This document shows, piece by piece, positions 46,601 through 60,267 of a stretch of DNA of 64,000 nt. This DNA comes from Monocercomonoides exilis (taxonomy: Eukaryota > Preaxostyla > Oxymonadida > Polymastigidae). Position numbers and translations under genes: made by a program. The notes beneath the pieces were generated by a model, which had not been told where the DNA came from, did not search any database, and worked only from the letters and a program-made list of their open reading frames with translations. Position 1 is the first letter of the stretch; the number at the start of each line of letters is the position of its first letter. Location: NCBI GenBank assembly GCA_001643675.2, contig LSRY02000021.1, positions 930,001-994,000 on the forward strand, read 5' to 3'.

Positions 46601-48467
46601 CCTCCATTGTCAACGATCCATCGCCATCCATCACCACAAATGGCATGCTTGTCCCACTCTCTGCATTCCCTTGCAGCATCGTCACTTTCTGAACACAAAA
46701 GGTTCCAGATGCAATATTAATGACAGATAATGATGATGATGCTGATTGCACAACACATTCATTCTTTGACAATCCACAAACGCTGAATTCATTGGATGAA
46801 ATTGATATTTGTTCTTCTTTGAACACACTTGGTCGTAGGATCAGAGTTTTGTTCGAATTGCTTGTTGTTCTTTCAAGTGAATATTTGATTGAACGACAGA
46901 AAGGTGCAAAACCACACTGCTCATGATCAATGCCAACTGAATAATCGGCTGTTATTTGATGATTATTCTCATTATTGGTCATCCACGAACTCAGATCAGA
47001 TATGCTCGAACATTCATAGAATCCATCATTGCACCTTGTGATCCTTGGGGAAGCACTTGAAGAATAACAATAAGAAATATTGTTTTCATCGATTTCCTTC
47101 CACTGCCGAAAATATCCAATGTGAATATCATGTCCGTAAGCATTATTTTTTTCTGTATTGTTATGGAAAAGACAATATTTGATGTTTATTGAAGGATTAT
47201 TCAGTGCATCTTCTTCTGCGAGTAATACACAAGGAGCATAGCTACCACTCTCACAATTCTGCATCAAGCAATTCGAAATCAATATCAACGTGCTTGCGTG
47301 CCAGATGTGTGTAACTGATGAATACAAATCCGAACTTGCATTGTCAAAAATACATGAATAAACAACAAAGTTCAATTTCTTTGCATTTGGGAAATAAAAG
47401 CAAGTTTTAGAATCCGATGAACAATTTGCGAATGAAGTTAAATTTAATTGAAATGAAAAAACGTTATCAGCTCTATATCCACCAGTTTCTCCCAGCGCAG
47501 AACATTCATTGACGATGCATTCATCAGACACAAATTTTCCAGAAGATTCGATCATGAAAACAGCTCCTCCGTGTGTTTTTGAAGAGCATTCAATGAATGA
47601 ACAACGATGCAATATTATTGATGCATTTCCTTCTCCATAAAGAGCACCACCTGTTTCATCACTCTGAACGTTGAATGTGTCATCGTCAAACACATTTTCT
47701 CCTTCTGTGAAATTTTGTCTTTTGTTGAAAGTTGTGAAGCATTTCAAAAACGAACAATTTCCGCAGCGAAAAGAGATCATCGCAGGCGAAAGAATGCCTC
47801 CAGAATATGGACTTTCACAACCAATCATCACTGTTCTTTCCACCAGAACTCTCTCAGAGCATCCATTTTCATTGTCGCACTTTTTCATTGATTTTGGCAA
47901 AGTGATGTTTTCGAACAAAGAATCAGTCACAGATATTGATGAAAGACAACTTGAAGAAAGAAAAGGGTCATTTCCAAGAACTTCAAATGAAGAAATCCTT
48001 GAAGAAGACAAGCGCAATTCACCACAATGAGAAAGAACTTTCTTTGAATGATGTGCAATCAAAGATGATAATTGACGATCATGAACCACAAAATTGAATG
48101 AAATGTTGCAGAGACATATTCGGCATCCTGAACAGAAAAACAGATTTTTTGATTGTGGATGGACAGAAAACGAACAACTCCACAAATCCAGTTTCGAAGG
48201 TGAATCAACTGATGCAAAATACTTCTCCATGCTCATGATGCAGGAAAGAACAGACAAGTTAATTGTTGAGTTCTGGACAACAAAAAATGAATGATCATTT
48301 TCCACTTCACCTTTTTTGCAGTTTTCTTTGCTTGTCTGCTCAAATGATAATCCTTGCTTTTCTGAACTCAAAATTGTTGTTGAATGAAAATAAAATTCAA
48401 TTCCATCAATGTTGTTTCCAGAAACCAACAAATAAAACGCGAGGCACCACAAAATGAGAAGATACAT
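40617..48467 (-). CDS. Giant beta-helix receptor with pseudokinase tail, 2616 residues
   Basis: A single uninterrupted frame of 7.85 kb ending in TGA. I start at the ATG giving MYLLILWCLAFYLLVSG, a signal peptide; the frame is open 12 codons further but without an ATG. The ectodomain of about 2150 residues repeats short beta strands with N/S/C-rich turns and GGG(L/M) patches (GGGLAMGG, GGGMFVA, GGGLMMR, GGGMMLD), separated by CGYS..C.S-type segments, as in right-handed beta-helices. One membrane helix follows (about 2160-2190, SFWPIIVIIMAFVLFIILI), then a charged juxtamembrane DLREIVNDNIRKDPKAFEMV and EMSPEDQWRRAEREAEKK. The C-terminal region is kinase-like: SPHEKLIVDLRDSLFMLLHG, LSPHVVLF where HRD would be, WKAPELL (APE motif) and VFSIGMMAWECLTLQIPFGE (helix F). 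No glycine loop, HRD or DFG is seen, so it is probably a pseudokinase. Likely a plasma-membrane receptor; the ligand is unknown. Confidence 0.88.
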   Translation of the reverse strand: MYLLILWCLAFYLLVSGNNIDGIEFYFHSTTILSSEKQGLSFEQTSKENCKKGEVENDHSFFVVQNSTINLSVLSCIMSMEKYFASVDSPSKLDLWSCSFSVHPQSKNLFFCSGCRICLCNISFNFVVHDRQLSSLIAHHSKKVLSHCGELRLSSSRISSFEVLGNDPFLSSSCLSSISVTDSLFENITLPKSMKKCDNENGCSERVLVERTVMIGCESPYSGGILSPAMISFRCGNCSFLKCFTTFNKRQNFTEGENVFDDDTFNVQSDETGGALYGEGNASIILHRCSFIECSSKTHGGAVFMIESSGKFVSDECIVNECSALGETGGYRADNVFSFQLNLTSFANCSSDSKTCFYFPNAKKLNFVVYSCIFDNASSDLYSSVTHIWHASTLILISNCLMQNCESGSYAPCVLLAEEDALNNPSINIKYCLFHNNTEKNNAYGHDIHIGYFRQWKEIDENNISYCYSSSASPRITRCNDGFYECSSISDLSSWMTNNENNHQITADYSVGIDHEQCGFAPFCRSIKYSLERTTSNSNKTLILRPSVFKEEQISISSNEFSVCGLSKNECVVQSASSSLSVINIASGTFCVQKVTMLQGNAESGTSMPFVVMDGDGSLTMEECEISSVDSELHLEMSFMQIFGGNVELSGVGIAGMNFLSDSLISFNVNRSGSVLYVVNTNFTSIQRLSGSGGITERCDASSGSVVVENCHFENVSAGKDGGGLAMGGEWKGELIVNGTTTFEGCCAGSLEEKGRGGGLFINVDSTESDFTIYESVIFSEENPNRAFHGSDVFVQCGSGLLLEEIIDQTSFGFFKDGNCMNNEEKLCGCEDGTSLPIIPLCVYLCDFESPISVDERSGADHSHCGYSVFCCSTIDFCVRERVNELVNAMEVISSASIKNPFVVPLFQTSQISISSSSASSSSSQYPFVNVFLTDNISTDCHNVIQCSGSFSLSFLSFVLPRVLPSSISSIIQSSIFLSLSNISIAFSADSLASSVAFSLIHVSGGELELTGLVVSEDVTFTALSPINVNGASRAAVEGCTLTEMANEGGSGGCVKVEMSGGGTISIKNTNISSKCKNEEGLRGGGMMVLIGSGGSLEMKNVNLSECEVPSEDVVDGGKGMGGGMFVALPEEIEKFVMEGMTFEGCNAWKGKNLFVSGWDLRKVVNKDHFKWEMSSEELDLLDELCGWERKTTGEEYVIPLVVYLWDNWSGKGFVSKEKGFDFSGCGYSEAPCSSVDHMIKMRFSPVALEKSIIKVEESTSLKHSVSLLPSKPSDENRPLISVEGGGEAVHLFVSGDGDSSDDGSLISNSVNASFSIIIIDLPSRCEFHKSFIRSVYFVSFSLCRFIPSDTLSPSSSSLCVLDIVEGDVSLEHCALVTLSLANPFLRLSANFHSAHMHNTSFINSSVSSDSFISVFSSELHSNQFVIGDSPDLPVDCPSMNMSSVTVENVSRTEEGSVFLGVDEFVGLKCGMENCTFWNCLSRQSNRGGGLMMRMKNEESSLGVKNCTFVLCACSESTGRGGGMMLDFCDPDAPFQTPSKPLLLHIAGVQFMMNSAFMGKDVFINCHSIDEQINETLFALDFSQPSLRMNTSICGSDSAHSDIDLIPLITFLYTPQVFVSMESEDSNQCGKQDNPCRSVSHGVRHVQAGLFNAICVDSSTVVAEPTVISDLTLKSISKQQSAIHFNSSIEEESEGSWIMLFENECLVEDCLFSFDEHFSAEHTAIMKQLNGSLAFSGCTLQSSSVESTLNSSVIVVEGGVFEMEKSSMCAMRTTQPLLLFKSGSAATLNQIEISTIKTTATAMIVELSASVNIMQLAASDILQRGENFISLTKGKNQHVNEKDAGERVVLQMGISSFSNITSSNSSSSNSHVVESGCEKTRSQLLNCSFERCFTPSEKGSLVEISFGASLSLQSCELIGCEDGHQSEKNGADEDVCKWTGSLIDVCEGLLEMKDTSITNSSKGGLSISGGSAVIESCLFENNSKRIERYKSARRNVFCTGSGTLNVVDLKGGDGWERNTSLWILNEGCKLLGMAAERSSEFFIPTLKSVETTQKEDTVELTFRGTLLLPCNLGFQIVSKINNVSSIETHAFAEDEFVSEEEVQGKIGSSLVSSAPTEAEVAVCILFGHVSNPSITETFVLKNRSETQTSGEEKIVEGGMKEKSFWPIIVIIMAFVLFIILIIAVISTIRWRKAKNENKDLREIVNDNIRKDPKAFEMVTMEMSPEDQWRRAEREAEKKNEERIKKRIYKTNMEHSESSEHLLSESGSTEYILGKDSDKIPQWMLEKVDEKEEEEEVRKGSPSPSISSTSTTDTSDTESTFVRGEDLCPTTSSMSNLVDAMACSSPHEKLIVDLRDSLFMLLHGRNKTKEMAIGTLQEREQTAAQILFWVANLALHSFDEMNNPLQSLANLSPHVVLFSEHMVICIALHSDCSSDDSDSSSISSTTTIATSSSDCSCANGNGRGSPPPSSAFEDDEDNRKDCMRWKAPELLSGTKRHATKKTVVFSIGMMAWECLTLQIPFGEYEAEAAGQKIANGERPTLCSCEGISLGQTACAAMSQQPHSRPTLQEFKKVFIALFPPASAMLTASDAIDLVDAAGIPPPSALPASAVSETLTSF

Positions 48468-51425
48468 AGAATGTTGAGAATCAACAATTTTATAATGGAT
48501 CAAAAAAATAATCTCAAATTTAGTTAATTTCGATAATAAAGTCTTTTTCTTTCAAATCGAGAATTTGACAATCTCAAAGTCCAAACAGATTATGAGCAGT
48601 TGTAATCAAAGAAAAAGATAGATAATTATTCGACTGGAATTGGATTAATTGTGAAAATAACAATTCGTCAATGATCCAAATGAACAAATTCCAAACAATT
48701 CCTTCTGCACAAGTCTGTATCTGTGAATTTATTGACAAACAATAGAATTTTGTTGAAAGAGCATTTGAATGAACCTGAGTTTTCAAGGATGAAAAACATT
48801 CCAAAAACCAGAAGACAAATTTTTTTTGTGAATATCTTCCGATGTTTCATTAATTAGTTTTGTTGGTTCTTGAAAACGTTATCAACAGAATTTCACATGT
48901 ATTTGAACCACATCTTCGAAAAAGTTGTTGAAGAAGAAAAGTTGAAAGAACTTGGTAACTGAATAAATGAATTGGAGAAAATGCGCTCACAAATGGAATG
49001 CATCAGAAGTTCAGTGAATTCCTCATATGAGTTCAATTCGAGGCATTTTTTAATATTCATTAATATTTGCATTTCAAGAATATATTTTTCTGTTTTGATC
49101 ATTTCTCATTATGAAAGTGTTGAATATGAAAAATATTGAAATTGCCAAATATGAGCAGCTGAAGTTTGTCCAGTTTTAATTAAGCTGAAAACTTCTTCTT
49201 TTGTTGATTGGGCATCTTCACAATCATGGTTTTGTGTGACTGGATTCATTCACCAACGGTCTTGTGAATATGAAAATTAAGATTGTCATTCTTTTCAATG
49301 TGTAAACTAATCTCAAACACCTGTGGTTATTGGGAGTTGAGATAAGGAAAGAGCTTGATGATGTTATTTTCATGTGATGTGCAATGCATGAGTGTTTTTT
49401 TGAGTGCCAATGAATGAGAACTTTCAAATACGATCTCTTTGCAAATCCATCAAATGAGCAGGCGAAATGATGCGAAATCAATCCATTGCTGATGGCTTTT
49501 TGAATATTTTAACGGATTTTGAAAGAAAAACTGAACATGTGCGAAAATCCCTTTATGTTATGTTATTTGCTCAATGACTTGAATGTCTTTATTTTCTTTC
49601 TTTCATTCTTTCAGAAGATTTAATGAAGATTAAACTGACTGCCTTTTTGCCAACATATTTCCTTATATGTTTTGTTATTGGATTCAAATGTCAATGAAAA
49701 CTGTTCAAAAATTCATAAAAGAGGATTTGCCATTCATGATTTTCCCTTCAAAAGATGAGGATTTCTGTTTAGTGGAAGAAGATATGAATAGAACAGCAAA
49801 CATGGACCACAAACAAAGAAATGAGACGAAAAGTGCAAGTGAGAGATTTCATTATCTCTCAGAAATCCATTGGAAGCGGTTGCTTTTTTGAAGCGATTCA
49901 ATGACGATAATAACAGATTTGTTCAGAACAAACAAACCATGAAGCTTTAATTTAGAAAATAATTATCATCAATCGAATTTGAATGGAATTGAATAAATCC
50001 CAATTTCTTCACAGCTGCTAATATGTTTGATAAATGATGGAAAATTGATTGGAAATCCATTAGTGAAATTTCCTTCTTTCGCTCCGCTGTTATCTTCAAT
50101 CTTCACAACGTTCAGACTTTGGTTTTTGTAATTTGAGCGCCTTTTGAAAACCAAAATGAAGTTTAGTTTTTTTCATTCTTTGAAATGTTAGTTCCTCTCA
50201 ACATATATTCTTTTTGAGCACAATTTCAGCTCCAATTCAACAATTGACATGTTGTATTATCAGTTGTAAATGATTGAATTAGCCAAAAATTCCACTTTGA
50301 TCTGTTTTTTGTGAGTCGTTTGATGAATGTTTAACAGTGAAAATTACCATTTGTTTTTGTTGGGAAGAAATATCTCGTCTATTAGATAAAGAACTGGTGA
50401 CAATAAGAGTATTGCAGTTTGTGATAATGCTTTTCAAAAATATGAGGTTGCACATAACCTGTTCAATTTATTCGTAAGAGCCAAGAACAAAGGAAGTTAT
50501 GCAACTCATTTGATTATGAGATTCTGCAAAGGAAATGCATTCACAATGCAGTTTATGTTCTGCGATCTTCACCGCAAACAATAACGCTGATTAAGTCATC
50601 TTTTGAGTCGACCTTTTGGAACATGTGTCACATTCCAAAACATTGTGACTCAGAGGCATTGAAGATGCGAGGAAAATACTTCAGGCAAACATTATGGAGA
50701 ATAGAAAGAATCTTTTGAAAGGAAAGATCGGTAAGGCAAGCCTTCACAGTTTGATTGGCTTTATTTTTGAGGAAAGCAAGATCTCACTTTTTGAATGATC
50801 CGCAAGTCAAACAAGAAATGCGGAGTAATTATAAGAGGATTCAGATATTTGATACGGAGATAGCTTGATAATCAATGATCAAAAGCATTTTCAATCAAAA
50901 AAAGGGAAATGAAATTTTGAACCAAGTATGCAGTTTCACTCAATCACTTTTGTTTTTCATTGACACACTAATAATTCAGCGAGTCAATTCAAGATTTTTA
51001 TTCCAAGCTTCAATAATTTGGTTCTGTTTGGTGCTTCAATATTAACAACACAAATACTTTCCAGCTTTTTCAATTTCTCTCTTTGTTGCAAATCACTTTC
51101 TGAATGTTTCAATTTGTTTCAATGTCTTTCCAATAGACAATCACCCTCTGGATTTTCATTTGATTTCTTTATTTGGATCACAGAAAATGTTTTTTCTGAA
51201 TCAAGATTTTTTCGTTTCAACAAAAGATTATGCAAATGAGTTTTTTTGGGATAACGTTAATCTCATGCATTTGCGTGAATTTGAAACAATTTTGACACAA
51301 CAAAAAATGCCTTGATTCCATTATTGTATCAATGCCACGTTAACCGAGTTCTTTGAATTCAGATCTTTGAAATCCTTCCTCAAAAAATTATTTAATGGTA
51401 TCTTAAATACCAAAATTTCGTTTCC
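48468..51425. other. Gene-free region, possible relics
   Basis: About 3 kb between the receptor's 5' end and the membrane-protein gene. Minus-strand frames at 48574-48804 and 49224-49481 and a plus-strand frame at 49667-49891 are 70-85 codons long without domains. The composition is less AT-rich than at 20-23 kb, which would fit a decayed gene, but I cannot support one. The receptor promoter should lie at its left end. Confidence 0.45.
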
Positions 51426-52610
51426 ATGAATAATTGCACGCTTCTGCAGGATGAAAGTCAGAGATTTCTGCCAATTATGAAATTTGCCAAAGCTTTACCG
51501 GAGAAGCAGAAGAAAAAATGCATAAAGCTCTTCGAGAACACTGGCGGTTCTTTTCCTTCGTCTGATTCATTGGAAGAATTTGCACATTCCCTTCCCGTTG
51601 GTCAGAACGCTTTGTTTTGGAATGCCGTAAACGAATGTTCTGGCTCCTCGGAATGCTATCTTCAAAACAAGCAACTGCCTTTAGGAGAAACGAAAGATGC
51701 TCAGAAAGCTGTTATTGGTCATATTTGGGAAGCAAGCTATGTCGCGCCGATTCTAGATAAAAATGGAGTCCCTTCAAGAAATCTTTACACAAGCCTTATG
51801 CTTGGTTATGAGAGATATTTGACGTGCCTTCGATCAAATGAAAAGTGGAATAAATCAACGCAAACACAGTTGAATTTGGCAAAAAAAGCAATTCGCACGG
51901 ACATGTACCTGCGTGATCGATCGCTCGGAGAAGATCAGAAAGCAGTCATTGCCGAATTCAAGCGCATTTCGTAAAGAGAATTCAACAAAGCTAAATACCA
52001 AGCCAAATTTCATCTCAGTAATAACTGTTTTGATATTTTGATATTTATTTTAGTTGTCTTCTCTTTATGCAATATGGTTATTGCTTTGTTTGCGGGATCA
52101 AGAATGAGCCAAACGTTTATTGCCGTTTTGATTATTGTGCAAGTGATAATTTTAGCGATTATATTTTCAAGCAGCGTGTTACTGTGCTTGGCAAACAGTT
52201 ATATGAAGTCATTAGGTGTGGTAAGATCACTTTCAAACCAAGCGTTTGATGGAGAATTGAAGAAAGTGATGAGGCCATGCGTTGAAAAAAGGGTTGTTAA
52301 CTGGAGGAGGCAGATGATATGGCGATGGCTTTTGAGCAAAAGCGAGCTGGAAATCGAGTGGAAGATTGACGAAATGGAAGAGAAAATGAAAAGCAGCAAG
52401 GAAGTCGTACTCAGCGAAGAAGAAGAAGAAGAGCGGAGGCGCCTTGAAGGCATCCAAGCAATGATCATTCCAGAGTGTTCTGGGAATGCCAAAGAAGTGG
52501 AATCAGACAGGGAGCTTCTTTTGCTGAAGAGCGATAATTCCTCGTTTCATTCGAATTCAGCAAATACAAGCTTCGTTGATGAAAAGGAAGAAGAGTATTC
52601 ATTGTCTTAA
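51426..52610 (+). CDS. Unidentified two-helix membrane protein, internal TAA or short intron
   Basis: Two frames in the same register are separated by one TAA (51972-51974). The first (51426-51974) gives 182 soluble residues with FWNAVNECSGSS, EASYVAPILD and MLGYERYLTCLR; the second gives two hydrophobic helices (ILIFILVVFSLCNMVIALFA and FIAVLIIVQVIILAIIFSSS) and a charged, Glu-rich coiled-coil tail ending in YSLS before a TAA. If a 48-nt intron 51971-52018 (GTAAAG...CTCAG) is removed, the parts join to 378 residues without the stop. The donor does not match the GTTTGT-type donors seen nearby, so a nonsense codon or two genes are alternatives. I do not recognise the family; the first part is weakly reminiscent of regulator-of-G-protein domains, which I would not rely on. 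Upstream exons are possible. Confidence 0.55.
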
Positions 52611-53171
52611 AGCTATCTTTCGTTGCTTGATTGCTTTTCTTTTGATTGCTGCTTCAGAAGCTTTTTTTCTTTTTGTATTTGAACTAAACCTAATTTGATT
52701 GGCTTTATTTGCAAATGAGTTGTTGGTTATTAATCCTTTTTTATTTTTATTTTTTTATTTTTTAACTTTTAAATGAGTTTTGTAGAGAATGTTAAAATTT
52801 TAATTCTTTTTTTTATTTTTTTAGTTTTTATTTTTGCTTTTTTTTTGTTATTCCTTTTTTCAAATTTAATTTTTGATTTTTGTTTATCCTTTGGCAGTTT
52901 TTAAATTCAATTGTCAGATTACTGAATTATTAAAATTGATTAATGGAGTTATATTTTGATTTTTTTTTTTAAATACAACCTTTCTACATTTAAAATCTAC
53001 GAAAAAGATTTAAAAAAAAAATTTAAACAGATGAAAGATATATCATCTGTGCTATACTCACATATTAGAGCTTATCCTCTGAACGAAATTTTCAAAGTTT
53101 TTCACTTCTTTGAACATGAAAAGTTTCTCTTTATATGTATAAAGGGCTATCAGATCAAATATTCTTTTTTA
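52611..53171. other. T-rich intergenic region
   Basis: About 560 nt with long T runs and repeated TTTTTATTTTT blocks. The kinase frame is open upstream to about 52956, but those codons are low-complexity Phe/Lys and not conserved, so I treat them as 5' untranslated sequence. Confidence 0.55.
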
Positions 53172-56234
<3,063 letters not shown>

Positions 56235-57797
56235 ATATTACAACTGTATTTTTATGTAAGAACCTTGCAGAAGTTTTGTTTAGACTGTTTTTAGGTTAGA
56301 GAATGTACGCCGTTTCAGAATTTATGTAATTTTATTAAATTTTTTTGGCATGTTAAAAAGTATTATTTATTTATTTTTTTCGATGTTTGCGTTCATAAAG
56401 CTGAATGAATGCTTCGATTGATGCTTTCAGTGATTGAAGCTGAGATGATTGGACAGAAGGAGAATTGTGATGAAGAGTATTCATGCAGTAACAGACACGT
56501 TTTGACAGAAGTGCAATGCCTTCTAGTGTTATTTTTTTTTTTTTTTTCTCGTTGGATTGTTTAGTTTCCCCACAAAGATGGTTGGCGATTGTATTGTTTT
56601 CCTTATCGAGAGCACAACATTCAGAGCTTCTTTTGCTGAGTTTTCTTATCTAATGAATCGATATGTTGATCTATAAATATTGCTTTTTCTTTTGATATTT
56701 TCTATGTATTCTTTTTTTTATTTTTACATTAGCATTATAAATATCTGTTATTCGTATGTCGTTTTTTCACGCCCCCTACAATTTGTTCATGATTTGCTTG
56801 AAATCAGACTTTTTTTAAACTTAAGCTTATTCGTTTTTCTTTAGCACATTCTCGTTGAAGTCAACCATAAGTCTTCTTTTCGTGTTATGAAGATCCATGT
56901 TCAAATCGGATACTTTTCTTTTGCTTCAGAATTATGTTTCGTTATGTTCTGATGATTTTTTCATTTATAAATATCTTTTAAGATTTTTTTTTAAATTTCA
57001 ATTACAGTTTTTTTAAGTATTTTTTTATTGAATTTTGCTTTTAAATCTATGTTTTGTCTTTATTCTTTATCACAACAATTCTAACCAATTTGAACTTTTC
57101 TCTCTGTTGTGTTAAAGTCAATCGCATTTTTCACTTTTTCAACAAAAATGCACTTACTTTTTTTGAACTATGTTTTATTTTTTCTTTATCCACATACACA
57201 ATATTTTTCTATCTTTTTGTTTTTATTTTATTTTGAAATTAGCTTGACTTTTTTTTTTTTGAACCATGTTAACGTCTTATTTTCAGGAAGCGGTTTATAC
57301 AAAACTTACCATTTTTATTCAACTATCATTTCATTTTTCTTTCATTTTATTGAATTTTTGAATTAATAATTTTAGCCGCTTTTATTCAGAAATATATATT
57401 TTTGATACAATCCCTATAGGCTGAAATAAATAATTGTAAAAAAAAAATGTGTAATGTTTTGATTTTGTCTTCACTCTTTTCCTTTATTCTGATCCAAAAA
57501 AAAAAAAAAAAAAAAAAAATAAAATAAAATAAAAAATAAAAAAATAAAAAATAAAAAAAAATAAAAAAAAATAAAAAAAAAAAAATAGTGTTAAAAGTTC
57601 AAAAAACAACATAATTAAAAGAAAACAAAATCAGAATTAAACCTTCTGATAACTTTCCTTTTTCCTTCAGCTGGATTTAACAAATTACTTTCTTCTCATC
57701 AACTGAATCATCGCTTTTTTTTTTTTTTTATGAAGATCATTTCTTCTTGTTTTTTCTTTTCATCCACAACAGTTTTCATTTCATTTTTAATTTTTTC
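56235..57797. other. AT-rich intergenic region with A-rich tract
   Basis: About 1.56 kb between the kinase gene and a transposase relic on the other strand. T-rich throughout, with an A-rich AAATAAAA tract at 57497-57590. No gene supported. Confidence 0.6.
57497..57590 (+). repeat. Poly(A)/AAATAAAA tract
   Basis: A run of more than 20 A residues followed by imperfect AAAAAT units. It may be a microsatellite or the remains of a retroposed tail; nothing upstream supports the latter. Confidence 0.8.
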
Positions 57798-59157
57798 TTA
57801 GATATCATTTTTCGTTTCGATATTCATTTTCATATAATTTCCACATTTCTCAAAAAAATTATCGTTGGTTATCACTTTTCCATTAAAGTTTAACCTGCAT
57901 CTACGAGATGGAAGAGGGAAAATTGATGATTCGGGCAGTTTCAAAAGAACAGGCCCAGAAGTATTATGAAAAACACCAGTGCAGACGAAAGCTTTTTGAA
58001 TTGCGGAAGGAGATGATGTAGTGTGGATGGCTTGAGGCAGAACGTCCGAAATTGCTGCTCGTTTGGAGGAAGATAAAGAAGAAAATGAAGCCTCAAATCT
58101 GTTTGTCAGTTCAGATTTGAACACAGCAAACATTCCTCTGTCCAGTGGTTGACAGAGGTGTGTGCTGTGTGGCACGAAGGTTAAAACGTCGACTTGTTGT
58201 TTTTGGAATTCTCGCCAGATTGATGGATCTGTGCGAGATGCATGCGTATCAAGAAGGAGAAGAATGTGTTCGCTTTTTAATGACATGAGCTTTCTTCTTT
58301 CGATGATGGAATGCAAAAGAATGGTGAGGGCATTCATTTTGAAGCATTCATTGTCCATCCAGCCGCTTCCATTTTCCTATATCTCAAGCGTTGGAGATAA
58401 AAGGCTTTTCTGCTCCTCTGGCAGGTTTTCACTTGGCCACAAAATGACAAAAGGAAAGTCATATCAGTCCGCTGCAACAGCTGCCACGAATGTTGAATTA
58501 ATTATTCTCAGTTGGTCATATGGCAAAACCTGTCTTCTAATCAGTTGTCTGCACAATAAGCTGTATTGAATTTCTCAGAATGCGCGTTGAAGATTAAACG
58601 ATGTTAACAATCAAGGCTGGATTGGAATTGTGATTTTCATGCAGCTCGTCGAGTGTTTTATACCAGGGCTTTAAAACACTTCTGCAGGAAACAGCCAGTC
58701 TGTTGATGTACAAATTCTTCTGCGTTCCGTTCTTCAGATATGAGTGACGCTCAACAATGTCATATGCAGAAGACATTGAAACTTCTGTGAACGGTGCATA
58801 TTCAACATCTTTGTCGTTTTAAACATTTTTAATTTTTAAAACAAATGAATAAAACATATAAATAAAAATAAAACAAACCAATTCTCTTGTTTTTTTAAAA
58901 ATTTAACATGTTCCAGACTTTGCTTCGATGTGAATAATATCCAAAACTCTTTGCTCCTTTTCGCCCACTACTGATAAAATTCTGCCCACTTTTCCTACCA
59001 GCCTTCCTTTTCTCAGCGCTCTAACTGCGTTCTTTATTCCTGTGCGAATAAATTCCTTGGAATTAATAGCGTCCGTTATGCGAACAACTCCATCCACAAC
59101 GATGTGAGCCATTCGCGCCAGCCAACTGTGGTATTTCCTGTTCTTGCGTGAAGACAT
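57798..59157 (-). pseudogene. Decayed pogo-like DDE transposase
   Basis: Same gene plan as the intact element at 35.4-37.9 kb but diverged and broken. A first exon at 59157-58903 (MSSRKNRKYHSWLARM, DGVVRITDAINSKEF) is followed by an AT-rich gap, a central piece at 58776-58594 (DIVERHSYLK, ENHNSNPALIVNIV) and a C-terminal piece at 58358-57798 with LLLLDTHASR (second catalytic Asp) and THLCQPLDRGMF (third). The position of the first catalytic Asp now reads Val followed by TAA, and several more stops separate the central and C-terminal pieces. I found no terminal repeats. It belongs to another pogo subfamily than the intact copy. Confidence 0.75.
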
Positions 59158-60267
59158 TGCTCTCTGTTATTTTTTCTGATCCTCTTTTCATTTAACTTCT
59201 AGAGTACTTTTCATTTTTGAAATAATACAAATAGATCATAATATTTTTTTTTGATTCTTGAATTGAAGCAAACAAGTAAATAAGCAAGCAAGCAAACAAA
59301 CAAACAAAATTACAATAAAAACAATAATAATGATAATAATGATTATTAAAAAAGCTCAAAAGTATAAAAGATTTTCTTCACATCTCATTTCTTCGTTTTC
59401 ACCACATCCTTTTTTTCACATGGAATGTTTCACATTTCATAACACAAAAAAAGAAGAGGATTTTAAAAACCAGTTGAATAATTGAATACTGTGATTTATT
59501 GGCTCAGATATCACTTCAGAATAGGAAGGTGTAACAATATTCGCATTTTGAGTTTCAAATAAAAAATAGATTTGTTACCAGTATCTAATGTTGTAATTGG
59601 ATCCAATAAAGAAAAAGTTTATTTGTGAAAAACAAAAGAAGAAAAACAATTGTGACAAAATGGATAAACAACACAAATCGAAGTCTCTCATAATCCCAAC
59701 AGAATGTGAAATCACAATACGTGGCTGATCATATTTGAAATCAAACTTTCGTTCGAGTTTTGATCAAAATTTTAATCTCAATGGGATTTTTGAAATTAAT
59801 ATGTTTCTGCAATAACAACATCATGAACAATAAGTGTTCCCTGTTTCAACTCATTTTTTTCAAAATCCCATTGAATACATAATTTTGATCAAAACTCGAA
59901 CGAAAGTATGATTTCAAAAAGGATCAGCCGCATATTCCAAAAAGAAAAAACTGAACTGTAAGTTCTTAATAGACACAAAAGAAAAAAAAAAAAAATAAGT
60001 TTGTGTTCAGGATATGAACTGTAACAACAAGAGCAATACGTACAATGCTTATTGATTCAAATACACAAATATAAAATTTACCAAGCAGACCAATTCTGCT
60101 TTTGAAGCAGTTAAAATTTGAAATTGATCCAAGGATGACAATTCATGGAAACAAAAAGAAGACAAACAAGTCGAATTGTTGAGTTGAACCAAAATGAAAA
60201 ATAATAACAATTGAAACATTTACAAAATAAAATGGAACTCAAAACATATAAATCATCAACTCAATAT
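59158..60267. other. Intergenic region with a palindromic element
   Basis: About 1.1 kb of AT-rich DNA between two decayed genes. It contains an AAGC/AAAC tetranucleotide run at 59262-59308 and the palindromic element at 59720-59932. No gene supported. Confidence 0.55.
59720..59932. mobile_element. 213-nt palindromic MITE-like element with TA flanks
   Basis: Arms of about 80 nt at each end are reverse complements with a few mismatches; the ends read CGTGGCTGATC and TGCGGCTGATC inward, and both arms share CTTTCGTTCGAGTTTTGATC. TA lies directly outside each end (59718-59719 and 59933-59934). No coding frame. The TA flanks suggest a Tc1/mariner-type non-autonomous element, but its ends differ from those of the elements at 5 kb and 35 kb. 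Confidence 0.75.

Noticed and set aside
52956-53171. N-terminal extension of the MAP kinase
   Set aside because: The added 72 residues are Phe/Lys-rich translation of AT-rich DNA; the ATG at 53172 starts the natural kinase N-terminus.
57497-57590. Poly(A) tail of a retroposed gene
   Set aside because: No intron-less gene copy or target duplication lies upstream, and similar A/T microsatellites are common in this window.
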